Source of the DNA: Bacteroidota bacterium
Lineage (GTDB): Bacteria; Bacteroidota; Bacteroidia; Chitinophagales; Chitinophagaceae
NCBI GenBank assembly: GCA_947454025.1
Contig: CANGIZ010000004.1
Coordinates: forward strand, 1-61,199
Length of the DNA stretch: 61,199 nucleotides
Direction of reading: 5' to 3'
Notes under the pieces: model-generated
Databases searched by the model: none
The model's input: only the letters and a program-made list of their open reading frames with translations
Told to the model about the DNA's origin: nothing
Program-made: the position numbers and the translations under genes
In this document: in pieces, positions 8,549-16,073 of the stretch
How the letters are laid out: each line of letters starts with the position of its first letter
Numbering within the stretch: position 1 is the stretch's first letter

Positions 8549-9535
8549 ATGTCAGCTAAAAAAGTAAACAAAATCGCAGTTTTAACTTCTGGTGGAGACG
8601 CCCCCGGCATGAATGCTGCCATCAGAGCGGTTGTTAGAACTGGTGTTTATCATGGGCTAGAGGTTTTTGGAGTAACAAGAGGATACAATGGTATGATAGA
8701 GGATGATATTTTTGAAATGGACTCTAAATCGGTGGCAAATATTATTCAAAGAGGCGGAACAATTTTAAAAACTGCACGTAGTAAAGACTTTTTTACACCC
8801 GAAGGACGTGCTATCGCATATAATAATCTTAAAAAAAGAGGCATTAACGGGATCGTTGTCATAGGTGGTGACGGTAGTTTTAAGGGTGCTCAAAAATTCA
8901 GCAATGAATTTGATATTCCATGTATTGGATTGCCAGGCACTATTGACAAAGACATTGCTGGAAGTGACTTTACTATTGGATTTGATACAGCTGTTAATAC
9001 TGCAGTAGAGGCAATTGATAAAATTAGAGACACCGCGGACGCTCATGACCGTTTATTTGTAGTAGAGGTAATGGGTCGTGATGCAGGCTATATTGCTTTA
9101 CATAGTGGTATTGCTACAGGTGCTGAAAACATTTTGATTCCTGAATCTAAAACAGATATGGAAGCTTTGGTGTCGGCATTAACCGAAAAAGAAAAAAGAA
9201 AGAAATTAGTAAACTTGATTGTTGTAGCCGAAGGAGATGAATTTGGAGGTGGTAATCAAGTTGGTGATTTCTTAAAACAACGTTTACCCAATGCAGACAT
9301 TCGTGTATGTATTTTAGGGCATATACAAAGAGGTGGCGCACCAAGTTGTTTGGACCGTTTAATTGCAAGCAGAATGGGTTACCATGCTGTTGAATGTTTA
9401 TTAAATGGCACACACAATGTTATGGTAGGTATCGAAGACAATAAAATGAAATACACTCCATTAGACAATGCCGTAAAAGCAAAACAAAAAATTTCGGAAG
9501 AATGGTTAAAGATTGTAAAAATATTAGCTAGCTAA
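8549..9535 (+). CDS. pfkA: ATP-dependent 6-phosphofructokinase
   Basis: Phosphorylates fructose 6-phosphate to fructose 1,6-bisphosphate, the committed glycolytic step, in the cytoplasm. The 328 residues are normal for bacterial PfkA. Visible motifs are the ATP-site glycines in SGGDAPGMNAA, GGDGS at 106-110 (the ATP-type signature, where PPi enzymes have GGDD) and PGTIDKD at 129-135 with the catalytic Asp133. MGRDAGYIA and the substrate-binding HIQRGG follow. Lys in TIDKD replaces the more usual Asn of TIDND. It is followed 55 bp downstream by pyk on the same strand with no terminator between, so the two glycolytic genes probably form an operon. Confidence 0.97.
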   Translation: MSAKKVNKIAVLTSGGDAPGMNAAIRAVVRTGVYHGLEVFGVTRGYNGMIEDDIFEMDSKSVANIIQRGGTILKTARSKDFFTPEGRAIAYNNLKKRGINGIVVIGGDGSFKGAQKFSNEFDIPCIGLPGTIDKDIAGSDFTIGFDTAVNTAVEAIDKIRDTADAHDRLFVVEVMGRDAGYIALHSGIATGAENILIPESKTDMEALVSALTEKEKRKKLVNLIVVAEGDEFGGGNQVGDFLKQRLPNADIRVCILGHIQRGGAPSCLDRLIASRMGYHAVECLLNGTHNVMVGIEDNKMKYTPLDNAVKAKQKISEEWLKIVKILAS

Positions 9536-9590
9536 TTTTAATCTATTCTTCAGCAAACACAACATCAGAAAAATAACCCCAACAATAACA

Positions 9591-11042
9591 ATGAGCCAAC
9601 AAAATTTAAAACAAGTACATCATAAAACTAAAATTGTCGCAACTGTAGGTCCGGCATGTGAAACCTATGATCAATTAAAAGCATTAGTAATTGCTGGCGT
9701 GAATGTATTTCGTTTAAACTTTTCTCATGGAAGCCATGAAGACAAGAAAAAAATCATTGATAATATCCGTGGCATTAATAAAGAATTAGGATTAACAGTA
9801 GCCATTTTAGGCGACTTACAAGGTCCGAAATTAAGAGTAGGAGAAATTGAAAACAATCGCCTTGAAGTGAAAGTGGGTGATATACTTACATTATCGAATG
9901 AGAAGTGCATTGGCACTATGGAAAAAATATATGTTTCCTACCCTAACCTAGCAGGTGACGTAGTGGTGGGAAATACCATTATGATTGATGATGGAAAGAT
10001 TGAAGTAAAAGTAAAAAGTGTAGAAGCCAATGGTGATGTAAAAGTAACGGTGAGTTTAGGTGGCATTATCTCTTCTAAAAAAGGATTGAATTTACCTGAC
10101 ACTAAAATTTCTTTACCAGCATTAACGGAGAAAGATTTAATAGACGCTGAATTTATTATTAAAGAAGAGTTAGACTGGGTTGCTTTAAGTTTTGTAAAAA
10201 GAGTTGCTGATATTGAAATGTTAAGAGAGATCTTAAACAAACACAAAAGCAAGTCTAAAATTATTGCGAAAATTGAAATGCCTGAAGCCATTGTTAACCT
10301 TAGAGATATTATTGTCGCAAGTGATGGTATCATGGTAGCAAGAGGTGACTTAGGCGTTGAATTACCAGTAGAAAAAATTCCTTTGATTCAAAAAGAAATT
10401 ATCAAAAAATGTTTGCATAGAGCGAAGCCTGTAATTGTGGCAACACAAATGATGGAATCGATGATTGACCGTGTTAAACCAAACCGTTCTGAAATCACCG
10501 ACGTTGCCAATGCAGTTATTGAAGGCGCTGATGCCGTAATGTTAAGTGGTGAAACCGCAACAGGTCAATTCCCGGTATTGGTAATTGAAACAATGCGTAA
10601 AATAATTTCTGAAGTTGAGCAGTATGGTTACAACTATAACCGTTCGGAAGATTTAAAACCTCAACCACACTCCCCTTCATTCATTAGCGATGCTTTATGT
10701 TACAATGCATGTAAGTTAGCAGAGGATGCCAATGCTCAAGGTTTAGTGGGAATGACACAAAGCGGATACACTGCATTTATGTTAAGTAGTTTCCGTCCTA
10801 AATCTCCTTTATTCATCTTTACAAAAGAAAAAACTTTAGTAAATCAATTGAGTTTAAGTTGGGGTGTTAAAGCTTTCTATTATGATAAAGAAGAAAGCTT
10901 GGATATGATCATTACCGATCAAATTCAAATTTTAAAAGAGAACGAATTTGTTAAAAAAGATGATATTGTTGTAAACACAGGAAGTACACCAGTTCAATTG
11001 CACTTACCAACCAATATGATTAAGATTAATAAAGTTGACTAA
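9591..11042 (+). CDS. pyk: Pyruvate kinase
   Basis: Transfers phosphate from phosphoenolpyruvate to ADP, the last step of glycolysis. The N-terminal barrel shows KIVATVGPAC, the substrate-binding RLNFSHGS and DLQGPKLRVG, with the B domain between. The metal and substrate site is IIAKIEMPEAI followed by ARGDLGVE, then ATQMMESMI and the VANAVIEGADAVMLSGETA block. The C-terminal domain (about residues 350-483) is of the short allosteric type; the length is normal and there is no extra PEP-utiliser domain. It lies just after pfkA and is closed by a strong terminator at 11051-11078. The pairing suggests joint control of glycolytic flux. Confidence 0.97.
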   Translation: MSQQNLKQVHHKTKIVATVGPACETYDQLKALVIAGVNVFRLNFSHGSHEDKKKIIDNIRGINKELGLTVAILGDLQGPKLRVGEIENNRLEVKVGDILTLSNEKCIGTMEKIYVSYPNLAGDVVVGNTIMIDDGKIEVKVKSVEANGDVKVTVSLGGIISSKKGLNLPDTKISLPALTEKDLIDAEFIIKEELDWVALSFVKRVADIEMLREILNKHKSKSKIIAKIEMPEAIVNLRDIIVASDGIMVARGDLGVELPVEKIPLIQKEIIKKCLHRAKPVIVATQMMESMIDRVKPNRSEITDVANAVIEGADAVMLSGETATGQFPVLVIETMRKIISEVEQYGYNYNRSEDLKPQPHSPSFISDALCYNACKLAEDANAQGLVGMTQSGYTAFMLSSFRPKSPLFIFTKEKTLVNQLSLSWGVKAFYYDKEESLDMIITDQIQILKENEFVKKDDIVVNTGSTPVQLHLPTNMIKINKVD

Positions 11043-11050
11043 TTGATACA

Positions 11051-11078
11051 GGCCCTGATTTATCGGGGCCTTTTTTTT
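11051..11078 (+). terminator. Intrinsic terminator after pyk
   Basis: GGCCCTGAT and ATCGGGGCC form a 9-bp stem with one G-T wobble, followed directly by eight T. It lies 8 bp past the pyk stop. Confidence 0.92.
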
Positions 11079-11113
11079 GGAAATTATAATATGTACATTT
11101 TACACTAATTGCT

Positions 11114-13012
11114 ATGCTAGAATCATTTGAAAAAGTACCCGTAAAAATTTACAAGAATCCTACCGAAGGATCCAACGCTGTTGCAGCCCAAATTGCAAAT
11201 CTAATTAGAGAGAAACAAAAACAAAACCTTCCTTGTGTTTTAGGAATGGCAACTGGCGCCACTCCTATTTTATTATACAAGGAATTAGTGCGCATGCATA
11301 AGGAGGAAGGATTGAGTTTTAAAAATGTAATCACCATTAACTTGGATGAGTACTATCCTATCCCTCGTAGTGCTTATCAAAGCTATTGGAGCTTTATGCA
11401 TCGTCATTTATTTGATCATATTGATATTGACCCAAAAAATATTAATCTGCCCAATTCTGAGTGGAATAAGGATGAATTAAAAGAAAGTTGTTTGGCCTAC
11501 GAACAAACCATTGAAAAAATTGGTGGCATTGATTTGCAAATTTTAGGCATTGGTAAAAATGGACATATTGGTTTTAACGAACCAGGTTCAAGCTTTCACT
11601 CAAAAACAAGGGTGATTCATTTAGACCATCAAACAAGAATGGCGAATTTATATGAGTGGCATGATTTAAACAAAGTACCAAGACTCGCCATTACAGTAGG
11701 CATTAGCAGTATCATGAAAGCCAAGAAAATAGTATTATTAGCTTGGGGAAATAAAGCGGACATCGTTGCAAAAGCAGTGGAAGGAGATGTAACTGAACAA
11801 ATACCAGCAAGTGTTTTACAAAATCATGATGACTGTACATTTGTAATTGATGAATATGCAGCAACTGAGTTAACGCGACATAAAGCACCATGGTTAACAG
11901 GTGCCAATGACTGGACACCTCAAATGATAAAGAAAGCCGTTATTGAATTGGCTTTGAAATTAGACAAGACCGTATTAAGTTTAACAGCGGATGATTATAA
12001 AGAAAATAGTTTGGCCGATTTATTGGTATTAAAGGAATCGGTATATGAGATTAATTTACAAGTGTTTTACATGTTGCGTGATTCCATTACAGGATGGCCA
12101 GGTGGCAAACCAAACGCAGTGATACCAGCTCATCCAGAACGTAGTACACCAAGCTCAAAACGCGTGATGATATTTTCACCCCATCCCGATGATGATATTA
12201 TAAGTATGGGTGGTACGTTTATGCGTTTACACGATCAAGGACATGATGTACATGTTGGTTATCAAACAAGTGGCAACATTGCAGTGACGGATGAATTTGT
12301 AACGCGCTTTTTAGATTTTGCAGTAGGCTTTGAAGAAATGTTTGGGATAGACAATAAAAAAAGTAACGAAATTTTATCGGAAGCACGTTCGTTTTTAGGA
12401 GGCAAGAAAGCCGGTGAATTAGATACTTCAGAAATTAGAGCCATTAAAGGTTTAATTAGAAGATGCGAAGCCAAAGCAACTTGCCGCTATGTAGGCATTG
12501 CAGAGGACAATTATCATTTCTTGAACCTACCATTTTACGAAACGGGCACTATTGATAAAAAACCAATGGGCGAAGATGATATTCAAATCACCATGGAACT
12601 ATTAAGAAAAGTAAAACCCCATCAAATATATTGCGCAGGAGATTTAGCTGATCCACATGGTACGCATAAAGTATGTTTAGAAGTGATTTTTGAAAGTATG
12701 CGTCGCTTAAAAGCAGCAGGTGATGATTGGGTAAAAGATTGTTGGGTTTGGTTATATAAGGGCGCATGGCAGGAATGGGATATTTCAGAAATTGAAATGG
12801 CCGTACCTATGAGCCCCGACCAAGTAATGAAAAAACGCTTTGGAATATTCATTCATCAGTCCCAAAAAGACAGTGTCCCCTTCCAAGGTACCGATGCAAG
12901 GGAGTTTTGGCAAAGAGCCGAAATTCGCAATGCCAATACCGCTGATTTGTACGCGCGCCTAGGATTAACCAAATATGCTGCTATTGAGGCCTTTGTGAGA
13001 TGGCATTACTAA
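11114..13012 (+). CDS. Glucosamine-6-phosphate deaminase-like protein fused to a PIG-L/LmbE deacetylase-type domain
   Basis: Two domains in 632 residues. The N-terminal part (about 1-265) is NagB-like: the phosphate loop GMATGATP, the catalytic-base motif NLDEYYP and the lid/active-site block GIGKNGHIGFNEPGSSF. Such enzymes convert glucosamine 6-phosphate to fructose 6-phosphate and ammonia. The C-terminal part (about 345-632) is a PIG-L/LmbE domain starting with SPHPDDD (zinc ligands at 357-361) and carrying DPHGTHK near residue 517; this family removes N-acetyl groups from sugar amines. The fusion suggests coupled deacetylation and deamination of amino sugars, but that is inference. The same architecture is known in other Bacteroidota. 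It directly follows the glycolytic pair, which fits fructose 6-phosphate as product. Confidence 0.9.
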   Translation: MLESFEKVPVKIYKNPTEGSNAVAAQIANLIREKQKQNLPCVLGMATGATPILLYKELVRMHKEEGLSFKNVITINLDEYYPIPRSAYQSYWSFMHRHLFDHIDIDPKNINLPNSEWNKDELKESCLAYEQTIEKIGGIDLQILGIGKNGHIGFNEPGSSFHSKTRVIHLDHQTRMANLYEWHDLNKVPRLAITVGISSIMKAKKIVLLAWGNKADIVAKAVEGDVTEQIPASVLQNHDDCTFVIDEYAATELTRHKAPWLTGANDWTPQMIKKAVIELALKLDKTVLSLTADDYKENSLADLLVLKESVYEINLQVFYMLRDSITGWPGGKPNAVIPAHPERSTPSSKRVMIFSPHPDDDIISMGGTFMRLHDQGHDVHVGYQTSGNIAVTDEFVTRFLDFAVGFEEMFGIDNKKSNEILSEARSFLGGKKAGELDTSEIRAIKGLIRRCEAKATCRYVGIAEDNYHFLNLPFYETGTIDKKPMGEDDIQITMELLRKVKPHQIYCAGDLADPHGTHKVCLEVIFESMRRLKAAGDDWVKDCWVWLYKGAWQEWDISEIEMAVPMSPDQVMKKRFGIFIHQSQKDSVPFQGTDAREFWQRAEIRNANTADLYARLGLTKYAAIEAFVRWHY

Positions 13013-13029
13013 ATTAATTCCCCAATTCC

Positions 13030-13060
13030 TTTGGTAAAATAGGAATTTGAGGTATATTTG
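13030..13060 (+). promoter_or_regulatory. Promoter of the tRNA-Arg gene
   Basis: TTTG (13030-13033), 19 bp, then TATATTTG (13053-13060) match the Bacteroidota housekeeping promoter TTTG-N19-TAnnTTTG exactly. The tRNA begins 32 bp after the -7 box. This is the best promoter in the window and supports the phylum assignment. Confidence 0.85.
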
Positions 13061-13092
13061 CACCCCTTTCTAGCCTAGCTAGGAATTGGAAT

Positions 13093-13166
13093 GGCCCCGT
13101 AGCTCAACTGAATAGAGTATTTGACTACGGATCAAAAGGTTTCAGGTTTGAATCCTGACGGGGTCA
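13093..13166 (+). tRNA. tRNA-Arg (anticodon ACG)
   Basis: A full cloverleaf can be drawn. The acceptor stem is GGCCCCG with CGGGGTC (one G-T pair), and the D-stem is GCTC/GAGT. The anticodon stem TTTGA/TCAAA has loop CTACGGA, giving anticodon ACG. The T-stem TCAGG/CCTGA has loop TTTGAAT, and the discriminator base is A. The CCA end is not encoded. In bacteria ACG is normally edited to ICG by TadA and reads CGU, CGC and CGA. A consensus promoter precedes the gene and a strong terminator follows. Confidence 0.96.
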
Positions 13167-13167
13167 C

Positions 13168-13198
13168 AAAGCCCACGCGAACAGCGTGGGCTTTTTTA
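13168..13198 (+). terminator. Intrinsic terminator after tRNA-Arg
   Basis: AGCCCACGC and GCGTGGGCT form a 9-bp GC-rich stem with loop GAACA, followed by a T-run. It starts within a few bases of the tRNA 3' end. Confidence 0.92.
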
Positions 13199-13199
13199 T

Positions 13200-13440
13200 T
13201 GCGAGGCTGCGAAACAAGCTTGCTTGATTGAGCAGACGAGTAATAAAAAAGCCAAGCAGCAGGAACTGCTGCGCAGGGCTTTGGGTACGACCAATGCGTG
13301 AGGATGTTGCGAAGCAACTATCCAATGCGTGAGGAAAAGCGAGGATGAAATCCGAGCTAATCCGAGGGCTTTGGTCCTGACCAATGCGAAGAGGATGCGA
13401 CCAAAGGGAGCAATCCTCTTCGCAGTTCGACCATATTCTA
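13200..13440. repeat. GC-rich non-coding block of short repeats and hairpins
   Basis: This stretch has no credible gene and is visibly richer in G and C than its surroundings. It contains a hairpin with AAAGCC/GGCTTT outer arms and GCAGCAG-GAA-CTGCTGC inside (13248-13282). A small GTTGC-GAA-GCAAC hairpin follows near 13304-13317. Perfect 11-bp arms GCGAAGAGGAT / ATCCTCTTCGC lie at 13386-13396 and 13413-13423. AGGGCTTTGG followed a few bases later by GACCAATGCG occurs twice (from about 13275 and 13366), and CCAATGCGTGAGGA occurs twice. Open frames on the minus strand are repetitive and overlap the tRNA end, so I read them as spurious. It could be an extragenic repeat family or the scar of an integration next to the tRNA. 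Confidence 0.7.
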
Positions 13441-13487
13441 AAGTACAAACCCTCATCTTTCATCAAAATAATTACACTATATTTACA

Positions 13488-13510
13488 AAGTAATAACATT
13501 GTAATTACTT
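13488..13510 (+). promoter_or_regulatory. Probable operator of the toxin-antitoxin pair
   Basis: AAGTAAT and ATTACTT are perfect 7-bp inverted arms separated by 9 bp, ending 4 bp before the antitoxin ATG. AbrB/MazE-type antitoxins repress their own promoter through such palindromes, so this is the natural operator candidate. A near-consensus -7 box (TATATTTA) lies just upstream, near 13479-13486. Confidence 0.5.
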
Positions 13511-13514
13511 AATT

Positions 13515-13769
13515 ATGAAAGCAAAAATCATCAAAATTGGAAATTCAAAAGGCATTCGATTGCCAAATGAATTAATAAAAGAATACAAACTCGAAGAGGA
13601 GGTAAGTATTGAGCTACGCGAGGATTGCATTGTCTTAAAACCCATTGTTGTAGATCCAAGAGCTGGATGGGAAGAGCTCTATAAAAATGCAGACAATAAA
13701 CTTTCTCAAGAAGATAAGGATTGGTTAGCTTTTGGCAATAAATTTGACGAGGAGGATTGGACATGGTAA
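13515..13769 (+). CDS. MazE-like (AbrB/SpoVT-fold) antitoxin
   Basis: 84-residue protein. The N-terminal half (residues 1-45) is a SpoVT/AbrB swapped-hairpin DNA-binding domain: KIIKIGNSKGIRLPNELI, then a second strand pair ending CIVLKPI. The acidic C-terminal tail, with many Asp, Glu and Trp, is the usual toxin-binding part of MazE-type antitoxins. It should dimerise, bind the palindrome just upstream and neutralise the toxin encoded next. The toxin start codon overlaps the last codon and stop of this gene, so translation is coupled. The pair stands alone behind the tRNA-Arg repeat block, a typical place for an acquired module. Confidence 0.88.
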   Translation: MKAKIIKIGNSKGIRLPNELIKEYKLEEEVSIELREDCIVLKPIVVDPRAGWEELYKNADNKLSQEDKDWLAFGNKFDEEDWTW

Positions 13770-14083
13770 TTTCAAAAAACGAGGTATGGCTTACCAAACT
13801 TGAACCTACTATTGGAAGTGAGATTAATAAAACAAGGCCATGTATTATTATTTCACCCAATATTGCAAATAAATATATGGACAGCGTAGTAATTGTTCCG
13901 TTGACTTCTAAACTAAAAAACTATCCATCCAGAGTCAACTGTAAATTTAAAAACAAAGAAGGTCAAATTGTAATCGACCAAATTAGAACAATAGATAAAA
14001 CAAGACTGGTAAAGAAATTAGGTATAATTGAAGATGCAACAAGTAAGAAAGTATATGAGATGATAAAAAAATACTTTCAATAA
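13763..14083 (+). CDS. MazF/PemK-family toxin (endoribonuclease)
   Basis: Small beta-barrel toxin of about 106 residues. Family marks are the N-terminal EVWLTKLEPTIGSEINKTRPCIII, which carries the catalytic-type Arg and the strand entering the barrel, VVIVPLTSK, and the DQIRTIDKTRL block. MazF-type enzymes cut mRNA or other RNA at short sequence motifs. I choose the ATG at 13763 over the TTG at 13757 because GGAGG lies 7 nt before it (13751-13755), one of the few good Shine-Dalgarno sequences in the window. The ATG overlaps the antitoxin end by 7 bp. Cleavage specificity cannot be read from the sequence. Confidence 0.88.
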   Translation: MVISKNEVWLTKLEPTIGSEINKTRPCIIISPNIANKYMDSVVIVPLTSKLKNYPSRVNCKFKNKEGQIVIDQIRTIDKTRLVKKLGIIEDATSKKVYEMIKKYFQ

Positions 14084-14091
14084 AACTCCCC

Positions 14092-15446
14092 CTAAAACGT
14101 CTTCACAATTTCTCTATAAGCATTAGGCAATACCAACTTGAATCGGCTATAAGAAGCATCTGAAATATTCTTGTGGTCAAATGGAACATAGCTCACATAT
14201 TGCTTATTGGCTCCAGCTACCCTTCCATATTTATACGTGTAGGTAAACCAACCATCGGGTTGCAACTTTACTTCACCTAAGGCAAGATTAGGAATGGTAA
14301 TATAAAACTGATTCTTTTGCTTAGCCCCTACATTGGTTAACTGCTTAGCACGTAAAGCCACAAAAGCTTCTTTGGCCGTTTCCACAGCAGGATCAATTAA
14401 TTTAACATTCGAAGTAATACAAGAACGATAACGATACTCATTATTCGTTTTATAATTGTACAGCTCGGTAATACTTTCGCAATCGTATCTCTCATATAAG
14501 GATAATGCGTACAACCTAAAATAAGGGTATTCATTGGCTGAGGTGTTTTCTCACGCAACATCTTTTCCAATAAACTCACTAAATGATAACGCACATAGTT
14601 AGAAGGATCATTTAATTGCATATCCAAACAACTACCCTTGTCGTCATATTCACATAATAACTTATTACCCGCTTTATCAAAATTATAAGCAGCCAATAAT
14701 AAAGAATCAATTTTATATACACTATTTTTTAAAGAAGGTCCTTTGTATTCGCTTCTTGCCTTGGTAATCGTATCCACATAATAACTCCAATCACGATCAA
14801 TACTTTCCGCTAAACCTGCACCACCTTGACTCATCACCGATAATTCAGGCAAACCTTTCGCCTTAGCCATTGCTTGTAAAGTACGAGGATAGCCATTAGA
14901 AGCAACGGTGCCAGCTGTTGCAAATACTCCAATGGTTCCAGTTCCGTATTTAGCTTGGTATTCCAAAGCAGCTTTGGCGCCAGCATCAATCACCCCTAGC
15001 ACCGGCACGGTATACCCTTCCCCCATTAATTTAGCACGAATGTCTTCCAATGCATAAGCGGTAGCTGTATTACAAGCCAACACGATCATTTTAACATCCG
15101 GCTTTGTTGTATTTTTTTGTAAAAAGAACGCCATATTTTTAAAGATGTGTTCTTTTAATAAATCCGTTTTATTTTCAGCATTATAGTTGCCATAAGGCAT
15201 ATTGGCTTGGTCGGCTAAGTATTGAAAGTATTCTGAGCTAAAATCTAATTTTCCATCTGCACCCGGCAATCCGGTTTCATTGTTAAAAGCGTCTAAGGTT
15301 AACATGGCTTCCAAAATGGTAAGCCCTCCAGTGCCTGAATCAAAAACCCCAATGGGTAGAGATTTAGTAGCTGTTGTTACATGTTGTGCCTGTGCAGAAA
15401 ATCCCAAAGCACTTATAAAAGAAAAGATCAAAATACAATTTTTCAT
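14092..15446 (-). pseudogene. Exported glutamate/aspartate racemase-like protein, frameshifted
   Basis: The first 326 or so codons encode a signal peptide (ending SAQAQ near residue 21) and a MurI-type racemase domain. It carries GVFDSGTGGLTILEAM, ACNTATA with Cys125, and GCTHYPYM with Cys312, the two catalytic cysteines of the family. Near 14467 the frame breaks. Continuing in the other frame gives ELYNYKTNNEYRY..., then KLIDPAVETAKEAF, the expected next racemase block, and a C-terminal region ending at 14092. The change behaves as one missing base (a -1 shift). The original reading frame hits a stop at 14397. No slippery heptamer is visible, so decay or a base-calling error is likelier than programmed shifting. 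True MurI is cytoplasmic; a signal peptide points to a periplasmic paralogue. Confidence 0.8.
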
Positions 15447-15502
15447 AGCGTTAAATTACTATGCTAATATAATTGCTTTTTGGCAAAATTCAGCAAGATT
15501 AC

Positions 15503-15847
15503 CTATTTGAGCCTATACCAAATGACATTCCTGTGCAATTTTATACAATTCAAAATATGGTACTTCTTAAGAATCTTTCCATACACTTCAATGGGTTGCA
15601 TGGAATGTATTAAAATAGACATCTTGGGATAAAGATTATTAATGTTTTCAATAATCTCCAAAGAATTCCCATCGGGTAAAATAATATCCAATATTAAATG
15701 TGTGTAGGTTTCTGTTTGCAATTGTTGCATTAACTGTGCACAATTACTCACTTCATCAGTCACGCCATTATGATATTTTTTTAGAATTGCACTTAAGCCC
15801 ATTCTCACAATACTATGATCGTCTGCAATAATTACCCTGGTTTCCAT
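15503..15847 (-). pseudogene. Truncated LuxR/NarL-type response regulator
   Basis: The 114 codons start as a clear receiver domain: the acidic pocket in IIADDHSIVRMGL, phospho-acceptor Asp in LILDIILPDGNSLE, and the Ser of LIHSMQP. After about residue 92 similarity stops, the conserved Lys region is lost, and the whole helix-turn-helix output domain is absent. In a -1 frame just after this point the sequence reads LYKIAQE, which resembles the expected continuation, but that frame also stops within a few codons. I read it as a broken remnant. A stand-alone receiver is the alternative, though the degraded end argues against it. It sits directly upstream of the frameshifted racemase gene on the same strand. 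Confidence 0.7.
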
Positions 15848-15960
15848 TTGATTTTTAAGCTAGTAAGGCCTAAAAATAACAAAGAATATGCGGAAAGTGA
15901 ATCTCAACAAGCGTTATAGAGTTAATTCTAGTTTCAAAAAACCAGCTAATTGGCTAAAAA

Positions 15961-16056
15961 TCCTGTATTATTTACATTTTTAGGGATTCTATTCCTGATT
16001 TATTGCTATTTTTACGGAATATATTCCCGATTTATAGTATTTTTGGTTAGACAAAG
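15961..16056 (+). repeat. Three degenerate 32-bp tandem repeats
   Basis: Units start at 15961, 15993 and 16025, each with TCCTG or TCCCG followed by an AT-rich core containing ATTTTT. Units 1 and 2 match at 24 of 32 positions by direct comparison; unit 3 matches over its first 20 or so bases with one base gap. The 32-bp period is about three helical turns, so a protein would meet each copy on the same DNA face. They lie directly upstream of the AAA/DUF4143 gene. There are too few copies, and no spacers, for a CRISPR array. Confidence 0.6.
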
Positions 16057-16066
16057 TCTAATTTTG
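16047..16066 (+). promoter_or_regulatory. Inverted repeat overlapping the -7 box of the AAA/DUF4143 gene
   Basis: TTAGAC-AAA-GTCTAA (16047-16061) is a perfect 6-bp inverted repeat. It overlaps TAATTTTG (16059-16066), a -7 box match ending 7 bp before the ATG at 16074. A repressor bound here would cover the promoter. Confidence 0.45.
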
Positions 16067-16073
16067 AATTGTT

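Noticed and set aside
9938..10333. 131-codon open frame opposite pyk
   Set aside because: It lies antisense within the conserved pyruvate kinase core; no start signal or family resemblance.
11554..11583. Asn in KNGHIGFNEP of the NagB domain as a lost catalytic Asp
   Set aside because: Asn at this position is, to my knowledge, common in functional NagB proteins of other phyla, so it is not evidence of inactivity.
13132..13499. Three open frames of 61-111 codons on the minus strand over the tRNA-Arg end and the repeat block
   Set aside because: They start inside or next to the tRNA and terminator, contain internally repeated peptide segments that mirror the DNA repeats, and show no protein-family features. 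They reflect GC-rich repeats with few stops.
14440..14490. Programmed -1 ribosomal frameshift in the racemase-like gene
   Set aside because: No X XXY YYZ slippery heptamer in the zero frame and no clear stimulatory pseudoknot. A lost base is simpler.
15961..16056. CRISPR array
   Set aside because: Only two to three degenerate head-to-tail copies, no unique spacers between them and no cas genes.
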